Below, piece by piece: positions 17,393 to 26,114 of a stretch of 64,000 nucleotides of DNA. The stretch is from positions 1-64,000 of the forward strand of contig JAENWC010000110.1 in NCBI GenBank assembly GCA_016650235.1, written 5' to 3'. The notes under the pieces were generated by a model, which had not been told where the DNA came from, did not search any database, and was given only the letters and a program-made list of their open reading frames with translations. The position numbers were made by a program, and so were the translations under genes. The stretch comes from Terriglobia bacterium (GTDB lineage Bacteria; Acidobacteriota; Terriglobia; Bryobacterales; Bryobacteraceae). Every line of letters starts with the position of its first letter. Position 1 is the stretch's first letter.

Positions 17393-19507
17393 TCAGCGAC
17401 TGCCCGCGCCGGCCGGCCGTTGCTTGCGCCGGTAGACGACGGAGTCCAACATCTGCTGGAAACGCGGTTGATCCCGAAGTTTCGCGAGCAACGGATCGCG
17501 CCGAAACCATACTTCCCGTTCATCCCCCATCCGCACCGCACGGTCCATCCACTCCAGCGCACGGAGAATGTCACCCACCGCGGCATAGAATTCCGCCGCC
17601 TGCAAGGGGCCAAAGACATGCCCTCCGGCATAGGTCTGAAGCCCGCCATCCATTTCCTGCAACGCCTCCGCTTTTTTGCCTTCCCGCGCCAGCAGTAGCG
17701 CTCGAACAAGCCGCAAACGAAAGTTCCGGAGGCCTTCCGGGGCTGCGCGTTCCACCGTCTTGCGGGCCATTGGAAGGTCGCCTGCATCGAGGTGGACACG
17801 AGCTAGACATGCAATAGCCGCTGGATTCTGTGGATCCTGCTCCAGGATTCGATCTTGTTCCTGGATGGCGCCAGCCGTGTCACCTTCTTCCCGAAGCAGA
17901 TCCCCAAGATACAAATGTGGCGGCCACTCGAGCGGCGCACGCGCGATCACTTGTCTCGCCTCCTGAATGGCCCGCGCAGTGTCCCCATTGATGTGATGGT
18001 AAAGAATGCGCCACGTGTGGACTCTGGGATCGTTCGGATTGACCTTCAGAGCCTGATCCGCTTCTGCCTGGAACAACTCCTTGCGCCCCTGCAGGAGATA
18101 GACCACTGCGAAGTCGGTATGCGCCTGCCCACAGTCTGGGTCATCGAGCAAGGCGCGCCTGGCCTCTTCTGAGGCCGTGTAGAGCAAATTTGAATCATTG
18201 GAAGCTCCCGACCAAAGCAGCATCACATGATTCCAGGCATACAGGGCTCGCGCGGCGGCAAACCTGGGGTCCACCTCCAGCGCCCGTTCCAACATACGGC
18301 CCATCTGCGCGGGATCACCCCGCGGTCCGGTGGAGCCAAACAGCAACGCACGCTCGTAGTAGTCGTTCGCCGCGGCTTTTGCTGACCGGCGGGATCCGTT
18401 GCTGAGCGGCTTTTCGATCAACGCCGTCTCCGGCCGAACCCGCCAGAGACCCACTCCGAGAGCGCCCAGGGCCATCGCCGCAGCCGCAGCAGCGGCAAAG
18501 ATCCAGCGCCTGCGCGAAGGCTGTACGACAGCCGGCACCGCATTCCATACACTGGGCCGAATGGCCTGCATTGCGGAGCGCAAGTCCACCAGCATGTCAT
18601 CCATGTACTGATAGCGCTCCTCGGGCTTCTTGGCGAGCGCCTTGCCGACGATCCGGTCCAACTCCAGCGGCACCCCGGCTCGAATCGCCGTGATCGGTTC
18701 GTAAGGTTCGTGAATGATCGAATAGACCACGGCCGCCCCGCGCACGCCTTCAAATGGCAAACGGCCAGTCAACATCTCGTAAAGGACTACTCCGAGAGAC
18801 CAGATATCCGTGCGCCGATCTGTTACCCTGTTTTGCGCCTGTTCCGGCGACATGTACGCGGGGGTTCCCATGATTGAATCGGTCTCGGTAAGGCGGATAC
18901 TTCCGGTAAGCTGAGCCAAGCCGAAGTCCATTACCTTCACCTGGCCCGTCGAGGTCAGCATCAGGTTGGAACTCTTGATGTCCCTATGAACGACGCCCTT
19001 CTGGTGCGCCAACCGCAATCCTTCCGCCGCCTGTATGGCGATATCCAGCGCTTCATCGAGCTTGAGCGGACGCTCCTTGATCTTTTCCCGCACCTCCAGG
19101 CCGTCAATGAAGCCCAAGGCGAGAAAGATGCGCCCGTCGACTTCGCCGATCTCGTGGACGATGCAGATGTTGGGGTGATCGAGCGATGCTACCGTTCGCG
19201 CTTCCCGCAGGAAACGCTGCTTGTGCTCTTCGCTCTCGAGTAGATGTGGGGCAAGGAACTTCAGGGCAACGGTGCGGTCGAGATTGAGGTCTTCGGCTTT
19301 GTAGACCACACCCATCCCGCCGGAACCGAGTTGCCGGATGATTCGGAAGTGCGAGATGGTTTGGCCGATCGTCAGGGAGGTTTCCTTCGCCGACTTTCTT
19401 AGGTTAGGCGGTCTTTGTTGCCCGGTCAAACGCACCGATATCCCGCAGCCGGTCAGGGACAGTGCTTCGTGGTCCAATATCTGTGGAAGGGATGATGACG
19501 TGACCAA
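17393..19507 (-). CDS. membrane Ser/Thr protein kinase with periplasmic TPR domain
   Basis: A PknB-type kinase. Visible are the Gly-rich loop LGSGGMGVVYKAED (about 60-73), the ATP Lys in VALKFL (83), HRDIKSSN (174-181), DFG (194-196) and GTPAYMSPEQ. A poly-Ala membrane span follows at about 335-355, then TPR-like repeats to residue 704 that would lie outside the membrane and sense or bind partners. The start is uncertain: homologues begin near TIGQTISHFRII (residue 46, about 19372), where only a CTG is available; the ATG at 19507 overlaps the divergent hicB start by 8 bp. No substrate is identifiable. Confidence 0.85.
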   Translation of the reverse strand: MVTSSSLPQILDHEALSLTGCGISVRLTGQQRPPNLRKSAKETSLTIGQTISHFRIIRQLGSGGMGVVYKAEDLNLDRTVALKFLAPHLLESEEHKQRFLREARTVASLDHPNICIVHEIGEVDGRIFLALGFIDGLEVREKIKERPLKLDEALDIAIQAAEGLRLAHQKGVVHRDIKSSNLMLTSTGQVKVMDFGLAQLTGSIRLTETDSIMGTPAYMSPEQAQNRVTDRRTDIWSLGVVLYEMLTGRLPFEGVRGAAVVYSIIHEPYEPITAIRAGVPLELDRIVGKALAKKPEERYQYMDDMLVDLRSAMQAIRPSVWNAVPAVVQPSRRRWIFAAAAAAAMALGALGVGLWRVRPETALIEKPLSNGSRRSAKAAANDYYERALLFGSTGPRGDPAQMGRMLERALEVDPRFAAARALYAWNHVMLLWSGASNDSNLLYTASEEARRALLDDPDCGQAHTDFAVVYLLQGRKELFQAEADQALKVNPNDPRVHTWRILYHHINGDTARAIQEARQVIARAPLEWPPHLYLGDLLREEGDTAGAIQEQDRILEQDPQNPAAIACLARVHLDAGDLPMARKTVERAAPEGLRNFRLRLVRALLLAREGKKAEALQEMDGGLQTYAGGHVFGPLQAAEFYAAVGDILRALEWMDRAVRMGDEREVWFRRDPLLAKLRDQPRFQQMLDSVVYRRKQRPAGAGSR

Positions 19508-19718
19508 CGCTTATACGGCCAAATACACCAAGATCAGGTCTGGCTGCATTGGACAGTTGGTTGACTGGCCAGAAGTAGTGACGGAAGGGAGAACCCTCGA
19601 AGAGTACAGGGCGATGCTGGAGGATGCCTTGCTGGAGATGATCTCTGCGTATCGGCAACAGCAGAAGCGGCTACGGGCTGGAAGGGCTTTGTTGGAGCAG
19701 ATTCCAGTCGAGGTGTAG
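19500..19718 (+). CDS. hicB: HicB-family antitoxin
   Basis: A 72-residue protein with a GTG start at 19500 and AAGG about 10 bases upstream. It has the HicB partial RNase H-like fold: AKYTKIRSGCIGQLVDWPEV (IGQ.P.W.G/V strand), then GRTLEEYRAMLEDALLEM, the helix shared by nearly all HicB proteins. HicB neutralises the HicA mRNA interferase. This is the short form without an added DNA-binding domain. The hicA relic follows after 1 bp. The longer ORF upstream of 19500 has no support. Confidence 0.8.
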   Translation: MTNAYTAKYTKIRSGCIGQLVDWPEVVTEGRTLEEYRAMLEDALLEMISAYRQQQKRLRAGRALLEQIPVEV

Positions 19719-19719
19719 C

Positions 19720-19880
19720 GTGGCGGTCAAACGCCGCGATGTGGTCAAACATTTCGAAGAGAACGGGTTCTACCTTTTTGCGGGAAGGCAAGACGCATTA
19801 GCATCTATACCAATGGCGTAAAGACAATCCCGAACAAGCGCCATCGCACGTTGATCGCACCGTTGATCCGTCGCTGGAGC
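19720..19880 (+). pseudogene. hicA: HicA-family toxin, frameshifted
   Basis: The gene starts GTG 19720, 1 bp after the hicB stop, and reads VKRRDVVKHFEENGFYLF, the first strand-helix of a HicA double-stranded-RNA-binding-like toxin. Then REGKTHSIYTNGVKT, which carries the catalytic His, is split by two frame changes: one near 19778 (TTTTTGCGGG) and one at about 19798, where an extra T stands in CATTAGC. The tail KRHRTLIAPLI is in the third frame, to about 19880. No functional toxin can be made, whereas hicB is intact. Confidence 0.7.
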
Positions 19881-20041
19881 ACCACACTTGAGCGGGACGC
19901 CGGCACCAAAGAGAAACCCTATCTTCATAACCCACATTATCCGCCCACAGTGCAACTACCGAACCAATTGCCAGCTGCGACGGAATCCGGACAACGCGGC
20001 CAGCAGACAACGCGGTCAGCAATGGATGGGTTGGCACGCGT

Positions 20042-20574
20042 GTGTTAAGGTGCTTTATCAGAGTTTATGACGACCACACTTCATTGGGGACGTTTGAACA
20101 AGCTCGGACCAGCATCCTGGCGAGGATGACCGACGGTCCGGAGCACGAAAATTTCCTTGGTGCTTACAAAGCCGGCTTGTACTTTGTAGGGTGGCTGCTG
20201 TTGCCGGATTTCTTCAAACACGTTTCCAATCCCAAGAAGATCACCCTTGAGTGCACGGTAGAAGCCTTCGAAAAGGCTTTCCCGAATGATCCGTTCAGCT
20301 CAACCCTAGTGAACGTGCGTGGCGACGTTCAGCTCGGGGAGTTGGAGGATATACGCAATATACTGGCTCATCGGGTCGTGCCGGGGCGGATTCGGCATCT
20401 GTCGGTGGTAATCGGCGGTGACCCGGCACAACCTCCCGTGCAACGTCCAGACACTTGGAAGATCTTGTCTCTGCTCAACATAAAAGCCTAACTCAGACAA
20501 GGCTGACGTGGCTGAAAGACGCCCTGACGTTGCTGACGCAGGAAACAGAACAATTCACGAGGAGGCACCTCTGA
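20042..20574 (+). pseudogene. HEPN-like protein, probably frameshifted near its end
   Basis: The frame from a GTG at 20042 encodes a mostly helical protein of about 149 residues ending TAA at 20491. EDIRNILAHRVVPGR carries an R-x4-H motif, the signature of HEPN RNase domains that occur in toxins and defence systems. After DTWKILS the reading looks better in another frame (LEDLVSAQHK, then LTWLKDALTLLTQETEQF) to a TGA at 20572-20574, suggesting a frameshift near 20465. The N terminus may also be incomplete. HEPN identity rests on this single motif and the helical character. It lies downstream of the HicBA remnant. Confidence 0.35.
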
Positions 20575-20827
20575 TGGTGCCAACTGAGTCTGATCAAGGC
20601 GAACTCCGGCGGGTAGGTACTTGCTCCATGAGTAGGAAGGCGAGCCGCACGCACTACCCTACGGGATGGACCGCTTTACCTCGGCACGGAGAATTCTTGC
20701 CTGCCGCGACGGTTTCTTCCGTGGATGGTTGCGCCTCTGGAAGGACCATTTGATGTGCGTTGTGTCGCACACCTGGCGCCCGGCGCGCGGTCCTGATTCC
20801 GCTGGCTGGATTGTATACTTGCCTGAG
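20492..20827. other. gap upstream of the glycosyltransferase gene
   Basis: Apart from the possible tail of the HEPN-like gene (to 20574) I see no gene. The last 50 bases contain TATACT (20813-20818) a short way before the ATG at 20828, a possible -10 box. Confidence 0.4.
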
Positions 20828-22921
20828 ATGAGCCGACTATTGGAACGGGGCGCGCTGCTTACATACTGCCTGCTGGCCGCTCTGCTGATCCTGCAACATC
20901 CGGGCTTGCAATATGACGAGGCGCTGCTGGTGCTCGGTTCGGTCCACATGCAGCACTCCTCCGGCGAACTAACTCTGCCGCATGACCCCGGCACCTGGAT
21001 CTGCCCCTTGGACCGCTGCCTTCCGCTCATGACCGTACGCTATGTGGGGGCCATCAAGGAGTACCTGTGCCTGCCCTTGTTTGCCATGTTTGATCCTCAC
21101 ACGGCAGTGCTGCGGTTCTTGTCAGCCCTGCTCGGGCTCATCTGCCTCTGGGGGATTGCCCGGCTGGTGCGGACGCATGTCGGAGAGGCTGCGGCAGCGC
21201 TTACCTGTGCCGTGCTTGCGGTGCATCCGGCCTACCTGGATCTCACCGTGTTTGATAACGGAGCCGTGGCCATATGGATGGGAGCCTTAGGCGTGCTGGC
21301 TCTGGCCGCGTCCAGCTATCTTTCTCGAAAGGACCTGCCGGCCGCCTTCTGGTTCGGGGCAGCCATGGGACTGGGAGTTTGGGCGCGGGCGAACTTTCTG
21401 TGGCTTCTGATCGCCATGGCCGCCTCGGCAGCCATTGTCCTGGGTAAACAGGTGATCCCGCCGATGCGCCAACTTTCCACTATCTTCGCCGGCGGCATCG
21501 CCGGGGGCCTGCCATTGCTGGTCTATCAGGTTGTCTCGCGGGGCGGCACCTTTGAGGCGATGGGAATGTTCTCCTCTCAGGAGCCGCTCGCCGGCCGCAT
21601 CCCGGCGCGCCTGAGGATGCTCTCTGAAGTCCTGCTTTCGGACGGGGAGCACCGCGCCATCTGGGCCGGTCCACCGCTTCCGGATTGGCAGCCATGGTTC
21701 ATGGCCGGCATCGTTTTGGCGGCCTGTGTTGTGTGCCTTTGGAAGGGCACGCGATGGGCGCGCTTTGCCGCATTGCAGTTCCTGATTCTGGCCGCGATTC
21801 TGGTCTCCACGCGAATGAGTGTGTCCCAGCACCATCTGGTTGTGCTGGTGCCGCTCGCCGCTTTCCTGACCGTGCTGGCCCTGTTGCGGCTTTGCGATGT
21901 CCCTGGCCCGCAAAGGGCCGTCCCGGCCCTCGATGCACCCGGGCAACAGCCGGCCTCTACGCCGGAACGCGCTCCGTTCCGCGGGCTGTTACCGAGGAGA
22001 ATATTTCGATGGTTTGCGGCCGCCCTCGGGCTGGTCTATCTCTGCATTGCGCTGTACTGGCAAGCCGCGGCCGTGCAGGGGATTGCCGCTACCGGCGGCG
22101 TGGGCCAATGGTCGGACGGCATTGACCACTTGTCCGCATTGCTGCGGAACAAGTATCCGGAGCGGGAAGTGAAAATCCTCGATTGGGGCCTGCAGAACAA
22201 CCTCTTCGTTTTGAGCAATGCCAAATTGCGCACGCGGGAAATCTACGGCAACGCTACAACGCGGCGCAGCGAGCGGGGACGTAGTTGGGAACAAGAGGTT
22301 GAAGAGGGCGGCGTGTTTCTGTTCAACGGTCCGGAGAATCGCAACTTTCCGGACGCCACCCAAGGCTTCCTCGCGGCTATGGAAAGGATGCGGCCGGTGG
22401 TCCATCGCCACGCCGTCCGGCAGGGCAATGGCAGCGTATACGCGGAAGTTGTCGAGATTGAGCCCGGCACCCCCGCGGCCCCGCAACCGCCGAGGGTCTT
22501 TACCGGCAAAGCCACAAGCCGGATTCGCATGGCGGATCCAGCGGCGGAAGCCCAATTGGAAGGCTTCCACGCACCGGAGCAGGGAAGCTGGCGCTGGACC
22601 GGGTGCGGATTTTCCGTATCGCTGGCTCCGCCAGAGCCATCCGCGGGAGCGCGGCTCGTTTTGGATTTAACCGTTCCGGAGCCCAGCCTGCGGCAGCTCG
22701 GCCCCATCACGCTCTCGGCCCGATTAGGTGACAGAGATCTCGGCAGTCAAACTTATCCAACCGCCGGCAACTACACCTTCGTCCGCAGGCTGGATGGCGC
22801 ATGGCTACACAAGGACGCCAACACGATCGCCTTTCAATTGAACCGCTGCCTGCCTCCCAGCGAAAGAGATGGCCGGGAACTCGGACTCGTTATTCGCGGC
22901 GTTGCGCTGGAAAAAGAGTAG
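20828..22921 (+). CDS. GT-C glycosyltransferase-like membrane protein (PMT/ArnT type)
   Basis: A 697-residue integral membrane protein. I start it at ATG 20828 (MSRLLERGALLTYCL); the ORF continues 54 codons further upstream without protein-like content. A first hydrophobic helix is followed by LQYDEALLVLGS, where the Asp-Glu pair in the first outer loop is typical of GT-C enzymes that use polyprenyl-phosphate sugar donors (GT39/GT83). About ten more spans follow to residue about 400, one after KPRR-like basic loops, then an outer domain of about 230 residues. It probably glycosylates lipids or proteins on the outer face. Donor and acceptor are not identifiable. Confidence 0.72.
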   Translation: MSRLLERGALLTYCLLAALLILQHPGLQYDEALLVLGSVHMQHSSGELTLPHDPGTWICPLDRCLPLMTVRYVGAIKEYLCLPLFAMFDPHTAVLRFLSALLGLICLWGIARLVRTHVGEAAAALTCAVLAVHPAYLDLTVFDNGAVAIWMGALGVLALAASSYLSRKDLPAAFWFGAAMGLGVWARANFLWLLIAMAASAAIVLGKQVIPPMRQLSTIFAGGIAGGLPLLVYQVVSRGGTFEAMGMFSSQEPLAGRIPARLRMLSEVLLSDGEHRAIWAGPPLPDWQPWFMAGIVLAACVVCLWKGTRWARFAALQFLILAAILVSTRMSVSQHHLVVLVPLAAFLTVLALLRLCDVPGPQRAVPALDAPGQQPASTPERAPFRGLLPRRIFRWFAAALGLVYLCIALYWQAAAVQGIAATGGVGQWSDGIDHLSALLRNKYPEREVKILDWGLQNNLFVLSNAKLRTREIYGNATTRRSERGRSWEQEVEEGGVFLFNGPENRNFPDATQGFLAAMERMRPVVHRHAVRQGNGSVYAEVVEIEPGTPAAPQPPRVFTGKATSRIRMADPAAEAQLEGFHAPEQGSWRWTGCGFSVSLAPPEPSAGARLVLDLTVPEPSLRQLGPITLSARLGDRDLGSQTYPTAGNYTFVRRLDGAWLHKDANTIAFQLNRCLPPSERDGRELGLVIRGVALEKE

Positions 22922-22938
22922 GCTTTCCGCCAGGAGCA

Positions 22939-24525
22939 TCAAGCCGTCTCGATGCCGGCGGCCCCCCCCAGGTCCCGCAGCCGAACCTCCTTCTCGCGGA
23001 TCTTGTATTTCTGAATCTTCCCGGTCACCGTCATCGGGAACTCCTCCACCATGCGTATGTACTGCGGCACTTTGAAGTGAGAAATCCTGCCGCGGCACCA
23101 CTGGCGCAGCTCCGCTTCGGTCAGCTCCGCGCCGGCGTGCAACCGCACCCAGGCGCAAACGGTTTCGCCCAACCTCGCATCGGGCAGCCCCACCACTTGC
23201 ACATCGGCGATCTTCGGGTGCGTGTAGAGAAACTCCTCCACCTCGCGCGGGTAGATGTTTTCCCCGCCGCGGATGATCATGTCCTTGGCCCGGCCCGTGA
23301 TCTTGCAGTTGCCGTCCTCACGCATCACGGCCAGATCTCCGGTATGCAGCCAGCCTTCCTCATCGATGGTCTTTGCGGTGGCTGCGGGGTCGTTATCGTA
23401 GCCCTGCATGATCGTGTATCCACGCGCGCAGAGCTCGCCTTGCTGGCCGCGTTCCACCGTGACGCCTGTTTCCGGCGCAACAATTTTCACTTCCGTATTG
23501 GCAAGCGCCACCCCGACCGTGGAGACGCGGATCTCGATCGGGTCATCCGCGCCCGACATGGTGATTACCGGGGAAGCTTCCGTCTGGCCGTAGGCGATGG
23601 TGATTTCGCCGCAGTGCATCTGCTCCACCACACGCCGCATCACCTCGATCGGGCAGGGAGCGCCGGCCATGATGCCGGTGCGCAGCGAGCGCAGTTGGAA
23701 GCCGGGGAAGCCGGGATGGCTGAGCTCCGCAATGAACATGGTGGGTACACCATAAAGAGCAGTGGCGCCTTCGGCCTCCACCGCCTCCAGCGTGGCCCGC
23801 GCATCGAAACTCCAGTTCGGCAGCACGAGGGCGGCTCCAGTGGTCACCGCGGCCAGCACTCCCATCACACACCCGAAGCAATGATACAGAGGCACCGGAA
23901 CGCAAATCACGTCCTGTGCGGTTAACCTCATCTGGCCCGCCACCAGCCACCCGTTGTTCAGGATGTTGCGATGCGTAAGCAGCACTCCTTTGGGCGAACC
24001 GGTTGTGCCGGAAGTGTACTGTATGTTCACCACCTGGCCTGCGCCGGCCGCCTCGACGAACTTCGTCCCGGCCGGAAGCTTGTCTATGCCAAAAAGCATG
24101 CGCTGCACCGGCGCATTGCATTCGGCAAGAATGTTCGCGTAGTTTGCGTGGGCGTCCTGTTCCCAGAGGAAGATCGTCTTCATCCGCGACCTGTTCAATA
24201 CGTAACCCAGCTCATAGGAACGGTAGGCCGGATTCACGTTCACCAGGACCAATCCCGCGCGCGCGCAGGCCAGTTGCAGCAAGACCCACTCGGCGCAGGA
24301 GGTGGACCAGACGCCCACGCGGTCGCCGGGCGTGAGGCCCATCGCGGAAAGGCCCGCTGCCCAATCGTCCACCGCTTGATCCAACTCGCGCCAACTGTAC
24401 CGCTGCCTCTGATGGCGTGAGACCAGCGCCGGCCGGTCCGGAAACTCCGCCGCGGTACGCCGCAGGGCTTCCCCAATAGTGAACTCCAGCAACGGGCGCT
24501 CCGGACCTTTGGCGTAGCTAAGCAT
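22939..24525 (-). CDS. AMP-dependent fatty acyl-CoA synthetase
   Basis: A 528-residue ANL-superfamily ligase that activates a carboxylic acid to its CoA thioester by way of an acyl-AMP. I chose ATG 24525 ([15 protein letters not shown]); upstream codons would overlap the divergent gene. Visible motifs are [18 protein letters not shown] (phosphate loop), [38 protein letters not shown] and the catalytic Lys in [13 protein letters not shown]. It is about 40 residues shorter than usual medium-chain ligases, because the segment before the phosphate loop (after YANILAEC) is reduced. It is divergent from a CoA-transferase gene with 36 bp between starts. Confidence 0.9.
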   Translation of the reverse strand: MLSYAKGPERPLLEFTIGEALRRTAAEFPDRPALVSRHQRQRYSWRELDQAVDDWAAGLSAMGLTPGDRVGVWSTSCAEWVLLQLACARAGLVLVNVNPAYRSYELGYVLNRSRMKTIFLWEQDAHANYANILAECNAPVQRMLFGIDKLPAGTKFVEAAGAGQVVNIQYTSGTTGSPKGVLLTHRNILNNGWLVAGQMRLTAQDVICVPVPLYHCFGCVMGVLAAVTTGAALVLPNWSFDARATLEAVEAEGATALYGVPTMFIAELSHPGFPGFQLRSLRTGIMAGAPCPIEVMRRVVEQMHCGEITIAYGQTEASPVITMSGADDPIEIRVSTVGVALANTEVKIVAPETGVTVERGQQGELCARGYTIMQGYDNDPAATAKTIDEEGWLHTGDLAVMREDGNCKITGRAKDMIIRGGENIYPREVEEFLYTHPKIADVQVVGLPDARLGETVCAWVRLHAGAELTEAELRQWCRGRISHFKVPQYIRMVEEFPMTVTGKIQKYKIREKEVRLRDLGGAAGIETA

Positions 24526-24561
24526 GTTCCTTAAAGTGTAATATTGCAGCAGTCCCCGCTC

Positions 24562-25497
24562 ATGCAACCTTTGTCCGGAATCACCATTCTCGATCTGACG
24601 CGCCTGCTCCCCGGCGCCGTGGCCACGCAGCAGTTGCTGCTGGCGGGCGCGGAGGTGATCAAGATCGAGCAGCCCGGCCAGGGCGACTATGCGCGCACCA
24701 TGCCGCCCCTGATCGACGGAGCCGGGGCGGTCTTCCTCTATACCAACGGCGGCAAGAGCAGTCTCACACTGGACCTGAAAAGCGCCGGCGGCCGCGTGCA
24801 ATTCCTGCGCTTGTGCGAGACCGCCGATGCGGTGGTGGAAGGATTTCGACCTGGAGTGATGGATCGCCTGGGACTCAGTTGGGACCGCCTGCGCGAAACG
24901 AACTCAAGGTTGATCTATGCGAGCCTGACAGGCTACCCGGCGGCAGGCGAATGGGCCATGATGGCCGGCCATGACATCAACTACCTGGCCCTGTCGGGTG
25001 TGCTGGACCTGTTGGGCGGTCTGGCCGGCGTCCAGATTGCCGACATCCTTGGCGGCTCAATGCAGATGGTGAACAGCATTCTTCTGGCGCTGCTCGAAAG
25101 GCACCGCACCGGTCAGGGAAGCCGCGTCGAGGTGAACATGCTCGAAGGCGTGGACCCTTTGCTGATTCTTCCCCGCGCGCTGCTGGCCGCAACCGGATCA
25201 GCGCCAAGACCAGGCACGGCGGTTCTCTCCGGAAAGTATCCCTGCTACCGCCTGTACACCTCGCGGGACGGAAGCCTGCTGGCGCTGGGCGCACTCGAGG
25301 AAAAGTTCTGGATGAATCTCTGCCGCGCCCTCGGGCGGGACGACCTCATCCCGATGCAGTTCACACCCGAAGCAATCGAAACACTGGCGGCAATCTTCCG
25401 CGAAAAGACGGCGCAGGAATGGTTTCAGCTATTGAAAGACCGCGACTGCTGCCTCACGCCGGTGCTCCCCGTGCAACCGGGCCCTCCGCTCACGTAG
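24562..25497 (+). CDS. CaiB/BaiF family CoA-transferase
   Basis: A 311-residue type III CoA-transferase or 2-methylacyl-CoA racemase-like enzyme. ATG 24562 gives the normal start [19 protein letters not shown] 24544 is a less likely alternative. [12 protein letters not shown] follows, then [11 protein letters not shown], which carries the conserved Asp, and [19 protein letters not shown]. The protein is about 50-80 residues shorter than most members. It shares a very short divergent promoter region with the acyl-CoA ligase, so the two may act on the same acid: ligase makes the CoA ester, this enzyme moves or racemises it. That link is inferred. Confidence 0.83.
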   Translation: MQPLSGITILDLTRLLPGAVATQQLLLAGAEVIKIEQPGQGDYARTMPPLIDGAGAVFLYTNGGKSSLTLDLKSAGGRVQFLRLCETADAVVEGFRPGVMDRLGLSWDRLRETNSRLIYASLTGYPAAGEWAMMAGHDINYLALSGVLDLLGGLAGVQIADILGGSMQMVNSILLALLERHRTGQGSRVEVNMLEGVDPLLILPRALLAATGSAPRPGTAVLSGKYPCYRLYTSRDGSLLALGALEEKFWMNLCRALGRDDLIPMQFTPEAIETLAAIFREKTAQEWFQLLKDRDCCLTPVLPVQPGPPLT

Positions 25498-25501
25498 CCA
25501 A

Positions 25502-25571
25502 TCCCCGGTCGTCTAACGGCAGGAGCCTTTTAGAGCCAGGAATCGTGGTTCGAATCCTCGCCGGGGAGCCA
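25502..25571 (+). tRNA. degenerate tRNA-Gln-like gene (probable pseudo-tRNA)
   Basis: The acceptor TCCCCGG pairs with CCGGGGA and CCA is encoded. The D-arm (GTCTAACGGCAGGA) and T-arm (GGTTCGAATCC) resemble a tRNA-Gln. However it is 70 nt with CCA, about 5-6 short, the T stem has one mismatch and the anticodon stem cannot be formed properly around TTTTAGA. If that were the loop the anticodon would be UUA. I regard it as a relic. Confidence 0.5.
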
Positions 25572-25729
25572 ATCAAACCTCGCATCTCATTGATTCCGCT
25601 ATTGACAGCTGCTTGTTCACCGGCCTAGCGCGACTAGGCGCCTGGAAAGGACTCGAACCGTCGGCGAGCCCTATTTATAATGCCCAAATCGACTCGGCTG
25701 CGCGCCTGATACCGCCCTTTTTTGTAATT
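25572..25729. other. decayed stretch between tRNA relic and IS66 relic
   Basis: No gene. Minus-strand bases near 25640-25665 contain GGTTCGAGTCC, the consensus of a tRNA T-arm, but the flanking stems do not pair, so at best it is a second tRNA fragment. Confidence 0.25.
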
Positions 25730-25945
25730 CGTTGCGCCGGGGAACGCGATATCGCGCTAGGCCGCGGCAACTGGACATTCTTTCGCAGCGACGGTGGAGG
25801 TAAAACGGCGGCGGTGTTGCGAACCTTCATCGCTTCCTGCAAGCGGTCCGGCATCGAGCCGTTTGCCGGGTTCCGCGATGTGCTCTCCCGCATGCCGGCG
25901 GACTCCATCACCCGGCCAATTAGTTGCTGCCGCAGAATTGGAAGC
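25730..25945 (+). pseudogene. IS66 transposase C-terminal fragment
   Basis: The frame reads AGERDIALGRGNWTFFRSD, GGKTAAVLRTFIASCKRSG, EPFAGFRDVLSRM, which is the conserved end of the IS66 TnpC transposase (usual pattern: ALGRKNWLFAGSD.GG..AA..YSL). Only about 70 residues remain, without the DDE core. It lies 160 bp after the tRNA relic. No inverted repeats or tnpA/tnpB were found. Confidence 0.75.
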
Positions 25946-26114
25946 AGCTTGTTCCCCTCCTGCAGTTTGATTTTGAACTCCGCCCGTAAGACGGATTTGA
26001 GAGCCGATAGGGAGACGGTTCACCAGAGGCCTATGGCGATTGACATGATCATCATTACTATCTTGGAGTGATTGGATCTGTTTGCGGTACGTTAGGTGGC
26101 CGCCGTGTTAACCG

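Noticed and set aside
20659-21030. 123-residue minus-strand frame over the start of the glycosyltransferase gene
   Set aside because: It covers a clear membrane-protein start on the other strand and has no features of its own.
22801-23925. 374-residue plus-strand frame opposite the acyl-CoA ligase gene
   Set aside because: It has no motifs and is the reverse-strand shadow of a clear ANL ligase; high GC leaves such frames open.
25625-25680. Second tRNA on the minus strand after the tRNA-Gln-like gene
   Set aside because: Only the T-loop consensus is present; acceptor and anticodon stems do not form.
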